Notes: generated by a model not told the origin, from the sequence alone. A DNA stretch of 43,529 nucleotides from Deltaproteobacteria bacterium (GCA_017302795.1 JAFLCB010000018.1:1-43529), one strand, 5' to 3'. Counted from the stretch's first letter, positions 33,063 to 41,654 are shown. A program made the numbers and translations.

Positions 33063-35465
33063 TTAACTCGACCAGAAATCTGCAACGTCTTTTAGAATCT
33101 GAGTTGAGACCAGTTCACGTGGACTTTCGTCAAACCAGTCTTGTGGCATCGATTTGGCGTAGCTGGATTGGGTAAAGCGATCATCAATTAAAACAATAAG
33201 ACCACGATCGGTCTCGCTGCGAATCACTCGGCCCGCCGCCTGTACGGCTTTTGCCATTGCAGGATAGGTGTAAGTATAATCAAAACCTGCTTTATAACTC
33301 TTCTCGTAATACTCACGTTTCTTTTCCCGCTCGAGATCAAAGTTCGGAAGTGGAGGTCCAACGATAAACGCTCCGATTGCCATTTCGCCCGGATAATCGA
33401 CGCCTTCCGAGAACACTCCACCTTGAACCGCAAACACGAGGTGGTCGCAATTTTTTTCGCGAAGGAGATTTAAGACGTCATCGACGGCATCTGTACGCAT
33501 CGACCGCTCTTGCCGGATGACACTGAAGCCATCAGACGCTTCAAATTCCCTTTTGTATTCCATTAAAACACGCTCCAAAAAATCAAAACTCGGAAAAAAT
33601 ACAAAGTAGTTTCCCTTTTTTATTCTGGTGATTTTCGAAATAGTTTCCGCGATCCGCGGATAACTTCGCTCCCGCTCTGAATACTTCGAAGAGATTTGCG
33701 GTATGATCAGAAGCTTCCGGTTAGATTTTGCAAACGGCGACGCAAACTCGGCTTTGATGAGAGAATCACGCTTTAGCCCCATAAGCTGGCTATAATATTC
33801 AAAAGGTTTCAGTGTCGCCGAAAACGCGACCGTATTTTGATATTCATCGTAACTCGACTTCAACATTTCTGAAGCGTCACAGCACGTGATTTTCACCGTG
33901 GCGGGGTTCGGGCTGAATGTCGTAAAGAACTCTTCCCGATCGCTGTTAACAAACTCAAGCGCAGCCGCAAACTCGGACCAATAAAAGGAAAGCCTCATCA
34001 GCACATCTCGAGGTTGAATGTCCACGTCGGAAGCAAGATAGGCCGAAAGGAGGCCTCGGAGCTCTTCATCCTGCGCGTGAAAAGCCCGAACCGGAGGTTT
34101 AATTTTTTCGGCTGCAGTCTGATCTTTTCGTCCGCAAGACTTCACAACTTGAATACAAGCACTCAGCTGCTTTTGCGCTTCGGAACGAAACTTTTTTGGC
34201 AGCTTTTCGATTTCCTCACGCATGTTTTCAAGAACCAATACCGACAAAGTCGGAGAAAAATAATCCATGGCTCTCGCCGGTAAATTGTGAGCCTCATCTA
34301 TTACCAAGTTGGGCTTTCCATCCTGATCAAGACCACTTCGCGCCAATCGACCAAATGCAGACCGCGGGGCAAAAACATAGTTGTAATCACAAATGACTGT
34401 TTCAACATCGAGCGCGGCATCGAGTTGCAATTCGAAGGGGCATACTTCGAATTCACTTCCCATTTTTTTGAATGTTCGCGCCGTGAGCTTCTTTTTTTTC
34501 GCAAGTTTATCAAGAAGCATGTTCGCCGCGAGTTTCGTGTAGTGATCCTTCGCGTACTCACAGTATTCAGGGTTACAAAGCGGTTCGTTCTTAAAGCAAA
34601 GCTTGCTTTTGGCAGTGATCGAAAGAGACTTTAGCTTTGCTCCAGCTTCCTGAAGTCGTTCGATGGCATCTTCTGCCACCGAGTGCTGGCTATTTTTAGG
34701 AGTGACGTAAACTACTCGCTGCCCACGCGCCAGTGCTTCTTTGAGACTTGGATAAAGAACTCCGACTGTTTTTCCTAAACCAGTCGGGGCTTGAATCAAC
34801 ATGGGAGACGAAGTTCCCATACCATTTTTGATCGTTTCAATGAGTTCAATCTGGCCTGAACGCGGCTTTGAAAAAGGAAATGGTAAGCTTGAAGAAATCT
34901 CGCGCCTCCGTTTAGCCCGTTTTTCAGCTTGCTTCGCTAATTCAACGAGCTCAAGTAGTCGACGAGCTAACCAACTTTCATAAGATGCAACATCAAGCCT
35001 CACCGAAAGATCGATCGCTTCTCGGTTTCTTGTCGAGACAAGATGGAAACCGAGTTCCGGCAGTTTCGAATTTTGGAGCCAGTAAAAATATCCGTAGGTT
35101 AACAATTGAAGTTCGTAGGGATGTGCAAGCGCCGATTCGCGAAGGCGCTTTTGCATTTCGTAAACATTAAAAGCGGATTTTATTTCTTCTATACGAGGGC
35201 CGGATTCCGCGACGGATTCTAAGGTCTCGAATAGTCCGTCAACTCGACCGCCAACTTCAAATGAAAAGCCGCCGGCTTCAAACGTGTGAGTTAGCTGCAC
35301 TTCTGGTCGATAGTTCGCGTGCGACCGAGCGCGCGCTGCTTGAACTTCTTGATGGATCTCTAGGCCCAACTCAGACGCCCGGCCAAAACCAGATAGAACG
35401 TCAATACTTCCTTTCAGCGGCGACGGCATAGCAAATTCAGTCACAGCCAGGCGAACGGTCTTCAT
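33063..35465 (-). CDS. RecB-type nuclease fused to XPD/DinG-family Fe-S helicase
   Basis: Encodes 800 aa. The N-terminal about 185 residues carry all PD-(D/E)XK RecB/Cas4-family landmarks: His39 (LGLEIHQEV), Asp76 (GGRVDGLF), Glu94-x-Lys96 (RIEEIKSAF) and Gln120-xxx-Tyr124 (ELQLLTYGYF). The rest is a superfamily-2 XPD-like helicase with Walker A QAPTGLGKT (225-233) and four Fe-S cysteines (Cys290, 297, 302 and 342). It also has DEAH (390-393) and the C-terminal motifs QGGVFSEGVDYPGE and AAGRVIRSETDRG. It should load on single-stranded DNA, unwind it 5'-3' and possibly cut it. The stop-start overlap with the exonuclease gene upstream (35462-35465) implies a joint repair role. Confidence 0.9.
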   Translation of the reverse strand: MKTVRLAVTEFAMPSPLKGSIDVLSGFGRASELGLEIHQEVQAARARSHANYRPEVQLTHTFEAGGFSFEVGGRVDGLFETLESVAESGPRIEEIKSAFNVYEMQKRLRESALAHPYELQLLTYGYFYWLQNSKLPELGFHLVSTRNREAIDLSVRLDVASYESWLARRLLELVELAKQAEKRAKRRREISSSLPFPFSKPRSGQIELIETIKNGMGTSSPMLIQAPTGLGKTVGVLYPSLKEALARGQRVVYVTPKNSQHSVAEDAIERLQEAGAKLKSLSITAKSKLCFKNEPLCNPEYCEYAKDHYTKLAANMLLDKLAKKKKLTARTFKKMGSEFEVCPFELQLDAALDVETVICDYNYVFAPRSAFGRLARSGLDQDGKPNLVIDEAHNLPARAMDYFSPTLSVLVLENMREEIEKLPKKFRSEAQKQLSACIQVVKSCGRKDQTAAEKIKPPVRAFHAQDEELRGLLSAYLASDVDIQPRDVLMRLSFYWSEFAAALEFVNSDREEFFTTFSPNPATVKITCCDASEMLKSSYDEYQNTVAFSATLKPFEYYSQLMGLKRDSLIKAEFASPFAKSNRKLLIIPQISSKYSERERSYPRIAETISKITRIKKGNYFVFFPSFDFLERVLMEYKREFEASDGFSVIRQERSMRTDAVDDVLNLLREKNCDHLVFAVQGGVFSEGVDYPGEMAIGAFIVGPPLPNFDLEREKKREYYEKSYKAGFDYTYTYPAMAKAVQAAGRVIRSETDRGLIVLIDDRFTQSSYAKSMPQDWFDESPRELVSTQILKDVADFWSS

Positions 35466-36490
35466 AAAAAAGACATCTGTTCTACGGACTTTGTTTCAAG
35501 AGCAGTATCTGGAAAAGCTTGAATTCCTAAATTTCGCAAATGGCGAACAAGAGCACCGTTCCCCCGGTGTTGAACATAGACACGCTTGGCGCCTGTCGCT
35601 AATACGGTGGCGACCAAATCGTTCCAGTCGGCGTGATCCGACATGACAAAGCCAGTGTCGCAACCGCCATATGTTCTTCGACTAGCACTTGCCATCCAAC
35701 CTGACGCAAAGGCAGTCTCGAATTTCTCACCTAGCAGCTTAGATTGACTCGACTTCAAGAATGACTGGGGTACAAGAAAAAGTTCGCCGCTCAACTCCGA
35801 GGTGTCAGCGATCCGACTTAAACAGATCGTTGGAGCTAAAGATATCCCGCGGGCTCGGTAGCAATCAGTCAGCGCCGTTGCGGCGGGATGACAATAGACA
35901 GGCCTCTTCATGTACGGCTGAAGAACGCCTAGGACCCGCTGAGCTTTCCCTAGTGAATAAGCGAAAAGAACACTACTGACGCCGTTTACCCGATTTTCTT
36001 CAGACCATTCCGAAATTTGCCGGCCAAGGTCAATTCCTTTAGGCCACTGGTAGGCCGGCGTACCAAAAGTGGCTTCCGTGATAAAGACGTCACATTTCAC
36101 TTCTTGAAATGGTTCGCAGGTTGGATCTGGATCACGCTTGTAATCACCGGAAACAAGCCAAACTTCACCAAAGGGTTTACGGGTTCCTGGGTTCAGTTTC
36201 TGCATGCGAACTTGGGCCGAACCAAGAATGTGCCCTGCCGGATGAAACGAAAGTTCGACGTTCCGTAGGACAAACTTTTCACCAAAATCAAAGCCATGAA
36301 CTTTCGCAGTTTTCCCAATTCGAACTTTGAGAAGATCAACACCCGAATGCGGTGTATAATAGTTTAGGCTTCCGCGCCGAGCATGGTCAGCGTGGGCGTG
36401 CGTGATCACAGCGTGTTCAACCGACACCATCGGATCGATGCTGAATCCACCTGTGACATTGGTGAGCGTCTTACGAACAAGATTCAGCAT
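35462..36490 (-). CDS. Ligase-associated DNA exonuclease (metallo-beta-lactamase/beta-CASP fold)
   Basis: Encodes 342 aa. It has FSIDPMVSVEHAVITHAHAD with the metal motif HAHADH (His31, His33, Asp35, His36). It also has FHPAGHILGSAQV, WLVSGDYKRDPDPTCEPF, ITEATFGTPAYQWP, FAYSLGKAQRVLG, SGWMASASRRTYGGCDTGFV and MSDHADWNDLV. This order is the hallmark of the ligase-associated DNA exonuclease family, related to SNM1/Artemis nucleases, which usually sits with an ATP-dependent DNA ligase and an Lhr-type helicase. Here no ligase is seen in the window and the partner is an XPD-type helicase-nuclease read from an overlapping start. It probably trims DNA ends in repair. It is cytoplasmic and is the first gene of a two-gene operon. 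Confidence 0.92.
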   Translation of the reverse strand: MLNLVRKTLTNVTGGFSIDPMVSVEHAVITHAHADHARRGSLNYYTPHSGVDLLKVRIGKTAKVHGFDFGEKFVLRNVELSFHPAGHILGSAQVRMQKLNPGTRKPFGEVWLVSGDYKRDPDPTCEPFQEVKCDVFITEATFGTPAYQWPKGIDLGRQISEWSEENRVNGVSSVLFAYSLGKAQRVLGVLQPYMKRPVYCHPAATALTDCYRARGISLAPTICLSRIADTSELSGELFLVPQSFLKSSQSKLLGEKFETAFASGWMASASRRTYGGCDTGFVMSDHADWNDLVATVLATGAKRVYVQHRGNGALVRHLRNLGIQAFPDTALETKSVEQMSFL

Positions 36491-36623
36491 AGGTTATCGA
36501 AACTATTCGAACTTGCGTGGAAAATCCAGACTGATAATGGTGAAAAGTCACTAGACGAACTCAAGAACTAAGGCTACGTGAAGCTGTACTAGGTTCACTG
36601 CTCGCTCGATGACTAAAATTCTC

Positions 36624-36637
36624 GGAGGTTTTTTTTG
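36624..36637 (+). promoter_or_regulatory. Strong ribosome-binding site and TTG start of the electron-transfer operon
   Basis: GGAGG (36624-36628) is followed by a run of eight T (36629-36636), the last two being part of the TTG start codon (36635-36637). The spacing of six bases is ideal and no ATG fits the signal peptide that follows, so TTG is very likely the start. Slippage in the T8 run would change both the spacing and the start context. Confidence 0.75.
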
Positions 36638-37720
36638 AAATATTTCGGCTTGGTCGCGGCCTTTTTGTTTTTTGCTTCAGCTTCGAACTCGCAAGCAACC
36701 GAAGAAACCGTAGATCTCGAGAAGGAAAACGCGCCCGCCTCGACGACTGCTCACCCTAACGGCGGCAGACAAGGCAGCGGAGGCCTATCCATTATGGGAC
36801 GGGTCGACCTGACGAGCGACTATGGGGCTGGCAACCCGGTCGGCACGACGAATGGTGACTCGACGAAGTACGAGAAACTCACGAATAATCACTTCTTCTT
36901 GTTTTTGAAAGCTAAGCCCTCCGAACGAGTCAGCTTCATGGGCGAATTTGTTGGTCAAAACTTCTTCACAGTTGATTTTGAAGCGACAAAATCGCTGTCC
37001 ATATCCTTCGGTAAGATTTTAATCCCATTTGGCGACACGCGATATTTTCATCACTTTTACGGTGGCATCGCCGGCTATGGAGCTACATCCGGGATCATGC
37101 TGCCAAACATTTGGTCAGCTCCTGGATTTAGCTTGGGATGGAAGTGGTCTAACATGAAGTTCGACACCTATGTCGTCCAGACGCTTGGGCAGGACGCGGG
37201 AGCAACAGATCCCGTTTCAATCAACTCTTCTTCTGCGACCTCCAATCGGCGGCAAGCGGCGGGTCTTCGATCGTCTTTTTCTCCGCTAGACCGAGTAGGA
37301 ATTATTCTGTCTGCTTATCATGGCGACTATACACCCAGCGTCCCGCTCACCATTGGCGGCTTCGACATTAACGCAGAATATGGTGCCATTCCTTGGGGCG
37401 TACTAAAGCACCTTCGTTTTTCCTACGGCGTTGCAAATGCGTGGCTAAAGACGGTCGTTCAAGGAATCGACTATGAAAAACGGGGGGATTATGCCGTTAT
37501 TGGGACAAACTACCTCAATCCCGTTGAAATTCGAGTAAGGTATGGAACTTACCTTAACGATACCCGCGCCAAATCGCAGTTTGACGTCCACAATTTTAAT
37601 CTTGGTGTCAATTTTCCAGTGGATGTGCTACGGGTTCTGCTCGAATACCAACTGAATTACGAGGCAGCGAACGAAGTCGAAAACGACGTCGCCCGAGTAA
37701 TGGTAAGTCTCGACTTCTAG
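36635..37720 (+). CDS. Porin-like outer-membrane beta-barrel protein
   Basis: Encodes 361 aa from a TTG start with signal peptide (MKYFGLVAAFLFFASASNSQA-TE). After a short acidic and Ser/Gly-rich linker, alternating strands run to the end: LSIMGRVDLTSDYGAG, HFFLFLKAKPSERVSFMGEF, FSLGWKWSNMKFDTYVVQTL, VEIRVRYGTYL and LRVLLEYQLNYEA. The last residue is Phe (VMVSLDF), the usual outer-membrane assembly signal. It is probably a 16-strand-like porin letting a small substrate or ion through. It heads an operon with a four-helix membrane protein, an FMN-binding protein, cytochrome c and ApbE, so its cargo may be the electron donor or acceptor of that chain (inference). Confidence 0.8.
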   Translation: MKYFGLVAAFLFFASASNSQATEETVDLEKENAPASTTAHPNGGRQGSGGLSIMGRVDLTSDYGAGNPVGTTNGDSTKYEKLTNNHFFLFLKAKPSERVSFMGEFVGQNFFTVDFEATKSLSISFGKILIPFGDTRYFHHFYGGIAGYGATSGIMLPNIWSAPGFSLGWKWSNMKFDTYVVQTLGQDAGATDPVSINSSSATSNRRQAAGLRSSFSPLDRVGIILSAYHGDYTPSVPLTIGGFDINAEYGAIPWGVLKHLRFSYGVANAWLKTVVQGIDYEKRGDYAVIGTNYLNPVEIRVRYGTYLNDTRAKSQFDVHNFNLGVNFPVDVLRVLLEYQLNYEAANEVENDVARVMVSLDF

Positions 37721-37735
37721 CCAGGATCTATTTGA

Positions 37736-38335
37736 ATGCCGAATGCGCTCACTTTTGAAAATGTACTTCAGCTGCGATTACGTAACGCTCCTACGCCTTT
37801 GAAGTCTCTCGCACTCGGGTTCGTTTTTGCGCTTTCCATGGCTTATGTCTATGCCATGGGCAACATCGTCCTTGTCGTCGGACTAACTCCGGATGCAATT
37901 GCAACCCATTACTATGGTGCTGCGGCGACAGTCGAAGAGTCGGTAGCAAAGCCAGCTCAGGAAGAAGAGGTCAATCTCGATGAAATCGACGCAGCCGCGA
38001 AACCAGCAATTGGCCCACGACCGAGCTTCAAAAACCTAGTTGCCGAAGGGCACTTTCATCTCTTTGGGATGACGAGTTTCTTTTTCGGAATGACACTTCT
38101 TGGTCTTTTCACCTCAGTGCCTGATCGCTACAAGGCTATTTTACTCGGACTACCCTACCTATCGATCGTCGCGGACAACCTAAGCTTCATGGCGACCCGT
38201 TTCCTAGGTCCGCGTTTTGCTTACCTGACAGCTGTGTCGGGCACCTTCATGGTGATTTGCTTCTCGCTCCTTTGGATCGCTATTGTTTTTGAGATTTTTA
38301 GCAAACCTCATTCTACCAAGCAGGTGTCAGCGTGA
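37736..38335 (+). CDS. Four-helix inner-membrane protein of the electron-transfer operon
   Basis: Encodes 199 aa. Hydrophobic segments lie at about 23-49, 107-125, 133-150 and 162-187, with an acidic periplasmic-looking insertion of about 50 residues between the first two (EEVNLDEIDAAAK). The second helix starts with AEGHFHLFGMTSFFFG, whose two His could hold a haem or metal. I do not recognise the family. It begins 15 bases after the porin-like gene and overlaps the FMN-binding gene by four bases, so it is probably the membrane link of the chain, feeding electrons from quinol or the cytoplasm (inference). Confidence 0.75.
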   Translation: MPNALTFENVLQLRLRNAPTPLKSLALGFVFALSMAYVYAMGNIVLVVGLTPDAIATHYYGAAATVEESVAKPAQEEEVNLDEIDAAAKPAIGPRPSFKNLVAEGHFHLFGMTSFFFGMTLLGLFTSVPDRYKAILLGLPYLSIVADNLSFMATRFLGPRFAYLTAVSGTFMVICFSLLWIAIVFEIFSKPHSTKQVSA

Positions 38336-38892
38336 TTCGAACTTTAGGTCTCGTTTTCGTAATTTGGATTATCCTGATGGCTTTGACCTTTGGCGACCAA
38401 CAAGTGTTTGCGAAGGAATTAATGACCACAAAAGATTTTTTAAAAAAAGAACTCTCGAGCTCCGCGAAAATGACGAAAGAAACCTTCCCGCTTGCCGCGG
38501 CCGAACTGAACTCATTGAAATCCATCGCGCCTGACTCGGATGATCAGTCGATTACCTTCTACTACGGCAAACAAGCGGACGGGAAACTCGACAAGGCCTG
38601 CACAATTCTTCCCCAGAAGGGTAAAGAGGGGCCGATTATCGCAGGTGTTTGTTTTTCTCCAAGTGGACTTATCGCGAGTGTGACGATCTTGCAGCACCAA
38701 GAAGAGCGCGGAATGGGCATCGAGGAGCAAAGTTTTCTAAAGCAATTCAACGGGAAAAAAGTCAGCGATGGATTTGTTTTAGGCCAGGACGTTAACGGGA
38801 TCAGCGGCGCAACATGGTCTTCGAAGGCGATGGCCGAAGTAACTAGAAAAGCAAGTTTTGCATTTAAAACCTTTGTCGGAGAAAAAAAATGA
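38332..38892 (+). CDS. Membrane-tethered FMN-binding domain protein
   Basis: Encodes 186 aa. An N-terminal hydrophobic segment (about 3-20) acts as signal or anchor. The C-terminal domain (about 75-182) is an FMN_bind domain like those of RnfG and NqrC: IIAGVCFSPSGLIASVTILQ, then QHQEERGMGIEEQSFLKQF, then DVNGISGATWSSKAM. SGAT ends in Thr161, the residue to which ApbE joins FMN by a phosphodiester bond. ApbE is encoded two genes downstream in the same overlapping operon. The protein would carry one or two electrons in the periplasm between the membrane protein and the cytochrome encoded next. Confidence 0.9.
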   Translation: MIRTLGLVFVIWIILMALTFGDQQVFAKELMTTKDFLKKELSSSAKMTKETFPLAAAELNSLKSIAPDSDDQSITFYYGKQADGKLDKACTILPQKGKEGPIIAGVCFSPSGLIASVTILQHQEERGMGIEEQSFLKQFNGKKVSDGFVLGQDVNGISGATWSSKAMAEVTRKASFAFKTFVGEKK

Positions 38893-39281
38893 ATCACACG
38901 CATACTTTTTCAAACGTTTCAAAAATAGTTTCTGCGATCGTGCTTTTGCTGTTTGCCACCGCATGTGGAGCCGCTAACCCGTTCGAGCGCGGCGAATCGC
39001 TCGAGAGTGGTGAAAGCGAAATTGCAGAGAGCGCCGCGCCCGGCACGCTTCCATCTTTGAATGAAGCTTCCTTCGACGCGAATGTAAAACCACTTTTCGC
39101 AACTTCGTGCGATCGATGCCACTCGGCTCCAACCTATGCCGAATCAGTAACACTCTCGGTCTTAGGTGATCCCGCGAATAGCCCACTTTACCAAAAAGCT
39201 GTCGGCATGGGTCATCGCACGATTTTCAAAGACACATCAGCAGAAGCAAAGATTTTAGCTGATTGGATTATGGGTAAGTGA
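38889..39281 (+). CDS. Lipid-anchored small cytochrome c
   Basis: Encodes 130 aa. A lipoprotein signal peptide ends in LLFATAC (lipid site Cys26). A Ser/Glu-rich linker of about 30 residues leads to a haem-c site, ATSCDRCHSAPTYAE (Cys74, Cys77, His78). A later Met in KAVGMGHRT (Met107) is the best candidate for the sixth iron ligand. The domain is short (about 70 residues), like the mini-cytochromes of the planctomycete type or the P-loop of SoxX-type proteins. It overlaps the genes on both sides by four bases. It likely takes electrons from the FMN-binding protein and passes them to a soluble or outer-membrane partner. Confidence 0.88.
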   Translation: MNHTHTFSNVSKIVSAIVLLLFATACGAANPFERGESLESGESEIAESAAPGTLPSLNEASFDANVKPLFATSCDRCHSAPTYAESVTLSVLGDPANSPLYQKAVGMGHRTIFKDTSAEAKILADWIMGK

Positions 39282-40171
39282 TTTTCTGGTTTGGTTTTTT
39301 GCTTGCGGGGCTGGTCGGTTGTTCGACCGCCCCTGTTTTTTGCGAGTCGCAACAGTCTTTTTTAAGCATGGGCTCGGTTTTCGAACTTCAATTGAAAAGC
39401 ACACGCGAAAATCAATGCAATCAAGATCAGAACGAGACTCTGTATCTCTGGATACAAGACACCCTCACACGGCTAGACCAAGAGTTGAGTTTGTATCAAC
39501 CGCAAAGTGCCCTCTCGAGGCTCAACAAGCACGGCAAGGTCGAGGCGGTCAGTGATGATTTTCTAAAAGTGTTAAACCTCTCGATCGATAGCCAGCGCAA
39601 AACTCATGGCGTGTTCGACGTCACTTTGCTCTCCGCAATCAACTCTATGAAAAACGGCCGTCTCCCTTCGCGCAAGCTCGTTGGTCCTGGATTGGTGAAG
39701 ATCTCTGACCGCAGTATTTCCTTTAAGCAGAAGGGAGTCGAAATCACATTTGACGGAATCGCAAAAGGCTATGCCGTAGATAAGGTTTCCGAGCACCTAG
39801 AAGCCCTCGGTTACCGCAACTACCTGGTGAATTTTTCCGGAAACATGCGGTGGCGTGGACGCCGGGCCGACAATGGATTTTGGGCTATCTCGATGTGGAA
39901 TCCGGTAACCAAAAATACGATACCACTTGAGGGTACCGAAAGCGGCGCGATCGCGACCTCTGGTCCTGAACATCGTGGAAAACATATCATGGATCCGCGA
40001 GATTTCAGCTTCCCCGAGCTCTATTCTTCGGTCTCCGCCATCGGTCCATCGGCTGCGATCTGCGACGTACTTTCGACCACGCTATATGCCCTCGATGAAA
40101 AAACGGCCGACACGATGCTCAAAATTGAGTATTCCGATTACAAAGTATGGCGAGTCTTAAACAAAAACTGA
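39278..40171 (+). CDS. apbE: FAD:protein FMN transferase (ApbE), lipoprotein form
   Basis: Encodes 297 aa. ApbE splits FAD and joins FMN to Thr of FMN_bind proteins. The signal peptide ends in LLAGLVGC (lipid site Cys15). The landmarks are MGSVFEL at the start of the domain, LDQELSLYQPQSALSRLN, FDGIAKGYAVD (158-168), VNFSGNMRWRG, GAIATSG, HIMDPR (236-241) and GPSAAICDVLSTTLYAL (256-272), with Asp263 and Thr267 as the usual metal ligands. The length is normal for the family. It is the last gene of the operon and almost certainly modifies the FMN-binding protein encoded by the third gene. An AT-rich stretch follows before the convergent regulator gene. Confidence 0.95.
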   Translation: MIFWFGFLLAGLVGCSTAPVFCESQQSFLSMGSVFELQLKSTRENQCNQDQNETLYLWIQDTLTRLDQELSLYQPQSALSRLNKHGKVEAVSDDFLKVLNLSIDSQRKTHGVFDVTLLSAINSMKNGRLPSRKLVGPGLVKISDRSISFKQKGVEITFDGIAKGYAVDKVSEHLEALGYRNYLVNFSGNMRWRGRRADNGFWAISMWNPVTKNTIPLEGTESGAIATSGPEHRGKHIMDPRDFSFPELYSSVSAIGPSAAICDVLSTTLYALDEKTADTMLKIEYSDYKVWRVLNKN

Positions 40172-40239
40172 AGAACCCAGCAATAAAACAAACTTAATTG
40201 ATAATTTGGAAAATTTAATTTCAATTTATTCGTGATATC

Positions 40240-41040
40240 CTATTGCTCCAGGCGATACCAATCCAGACAGAAAACCACCAGTGTTTCACTTGGTGATTCA
40301 TTAATCTTTTGCCGAGTTTTCAAGATGCAATCCGTAAGCGTCTCTTGAATCTTGTCGACGTCGGACTTGGAAAGACAGTGAATCGCGGAGTAATGAAGTC
40401 CATCGTCGTGACTCTCTTGTAAAAACTGGTTCGTGCGATTGCGCCAAAGAGTATGTGTGAGTCGAGCAATCGGATGAGTTGCTGGAAGGTGAACATTTTT
40501 TGAATTCGCACTCCAAGTATCGCCACTAGCTGTCAAAAGGCCCAATTGGCCAAGCTCACGCAATGTCTTTGTAATCTGTTTGACCGGCAAATTTAATATC
40601 TCAGAAAGGTCCTTCGGTGACTGAGCTTTGATCATGCAGGCCACATGAACCGCAGCATTGACCCAGCTGGAGTAGTACTTTATCGCGCCCTCTTCGCTTA
40701 CTTTTGAATCCACCTTAACAGAAGGGGCGAGCTTTTTTCCATCACGTCGCAATCTATCAATTCGCACCTGAAGTCTTTTTTTCATGGCGGGAGTTGCTGC
40801 GCGCTCTTGATCGACCAACAATAAAAAATAGTCGGTTTCGGCTTCAGACAAGTGTAAGTGGACAGCAATTCCCAACGCCTGATCCGGGGTCAGGTGAACA
40901 GTACCGGCTAGGACCCGCGTTAGCCAGGAAGGACTGCATGCGGCGGCCCTCGCGAGCCTGGTGCGGGTGCCGCGATCACCCTGGCCCTTGGCACAGGTCT
41001 CCACGAGGGATCTGTAGTCGACAATCGAAAATAGATTCAT
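40240..41040 (-). CDS. TIGR02147/DUF4423-family regulator-like protein
   Basis: Encodes 266 aa and is cytoplasmic. The N-terminal part reads as a helix-turn-helix (TRLARAAACSPSWLTRVLAG, then TPDQALGIAVHLHLSEAETD YFL). The second half shows the features of this family: IKYYSSWVNAAVHVACMIKA, then a winged-helix-like LSEILNLPVKQITKTLRELG, LGLLTASGDTWSAN, and a C-terminal HYSAIHCLSKSDVDKIQETL. Paralogues are numerous in Fibrobacter and Bdellovibrio genomes and are thought to be transcription regulators. It is convergent with the electron-transfer operon and divergent from the DUF333 gene, whose promoter region (41041-41180) it may share and control. Confidence 0.82.
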   Translation of the reverse strand: MNLFSIVDYRSLVETCAKGQGDRGTRTRLARAAACSPSWLTRVLAGTVHLTPDQALGIAVHLHLSEAETDYFLLLVDQERAATPAMKKRLQVRIDRLRRDGKKLAPSVKVDSKVSEEGAIKYYSSWVNAAVHVACMIKAQSPKDLSEILNLPVKQITKTLRELGQLGLLTASGDTWSANSKNVHLPATHPIARLTHTLWRNRTNQFLQESHDDGLHYSAIHCLSKSDVDKIQETLTDCILKTRQKINESPSETLVVFCLDWYRLEQ

Positions 41041-41180
41041 AACTACTCACCTTAATAAAATAGCAAAAAAAGTGTGTAGCTTTTGATAAAACTATCCTAG
41101 CACTCAGTCAAGAACAGGGACATAAAGAGTTCAACGGCAGCAATGCCGATGAACAAACTTAAATGGAAGTGGAAAAATAA

Positions 41181-41591
41181 ATGAGATTCAAAATCGGTTT
41201 TCTAAGTGTTTTGGCACTTAGCGCTCTTACTAGTATTTCTACCCCAGTCTTCGCCCGCGGCGGTGGCTCTAGCGTGGGTCCCGCAAACCCTGCTGCGATG
41301 AACTGTCTCGTTCTTGGCGGCGAGCTTGAGAACTACACGACTGAAGCCGGAGAAAATGCAAACTGCGTGATTGAAGAATGGACCTTGTTCAAAGAAATGA
41401 ATGACCGGGGACTCGTCAAACCACATCAATATGGACCAGGAGTCGGTATGCCGAATCCGGCAGCCGTGAATTGCATCGACATAGGGGGCGACCTTCGAGC
41501 GGAGGCGATGCCGACTGGCGAAACCAGCACTTTCTGTGTCGTCGAACAATGGACACTGTTCAATACGATAGATGCTGTGACAGGTCGTTAA
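41181..41591 (+). CDS. Exported protein with two tandem DUF333-like repeats
   Basis: Encodes 136 aa with signal peptide (about 1-25, TSISTPVFARGG). Two repeats of about 40-45 residues follow: ANPAAMNCLVLGGELEN...NANCVIEEWTLFKEM and PNPAAVNCIDIGGDLRA...TFCVVEQWTLFNTI. Each has the NPAA..C...GG......C...EW pattern of DUF333 (PF03891), a small disulfide-bonded domain of secreted proteins of unknown role. Single-domain proteins are usual; the tandem arrangement looks like an internal duplication. An inverted repeat (CGGCA...TGCCG, 41134-41147) lies in the leader. It is divergent from the TIGR02147-type gene. Confidence 0.8.
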   Translation: MRFKIGFLSVLALSALTSISTPVFARGGGSSVGPANPAAMNCLVLGGELENYTTEAGENANCVIEEWTLFKEMNDRGLVKPHQYGPGVGMPNPAAVNCIDIGGDLRAEAMPTGETSTFCVVEQWTLFNTIDAVTGR

Positions 41592-41632
41592 TCCATACGT
41601 CGAATCAAGACGAATTGGACTGAGATGAACCA

Positions 41633-41654
41633 GAAGCCCGCCGTCGCGGGCTTC
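41633..41654. other. Hairpin between convergent genes
   Basis: A 9-bp perfect stem (GAAGCCCGC at 41633-41641, GCGGGCTTC at 41646-41654, four-base loop) lies between the DUF333 gene and the convergent small-protein gene. It is followed on the plus strand by AAAAAA rather than T, so it is not a classical intrinsic terminator on either strand, although its position fits a bidirectional transcript end. Confidence 0.55.
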
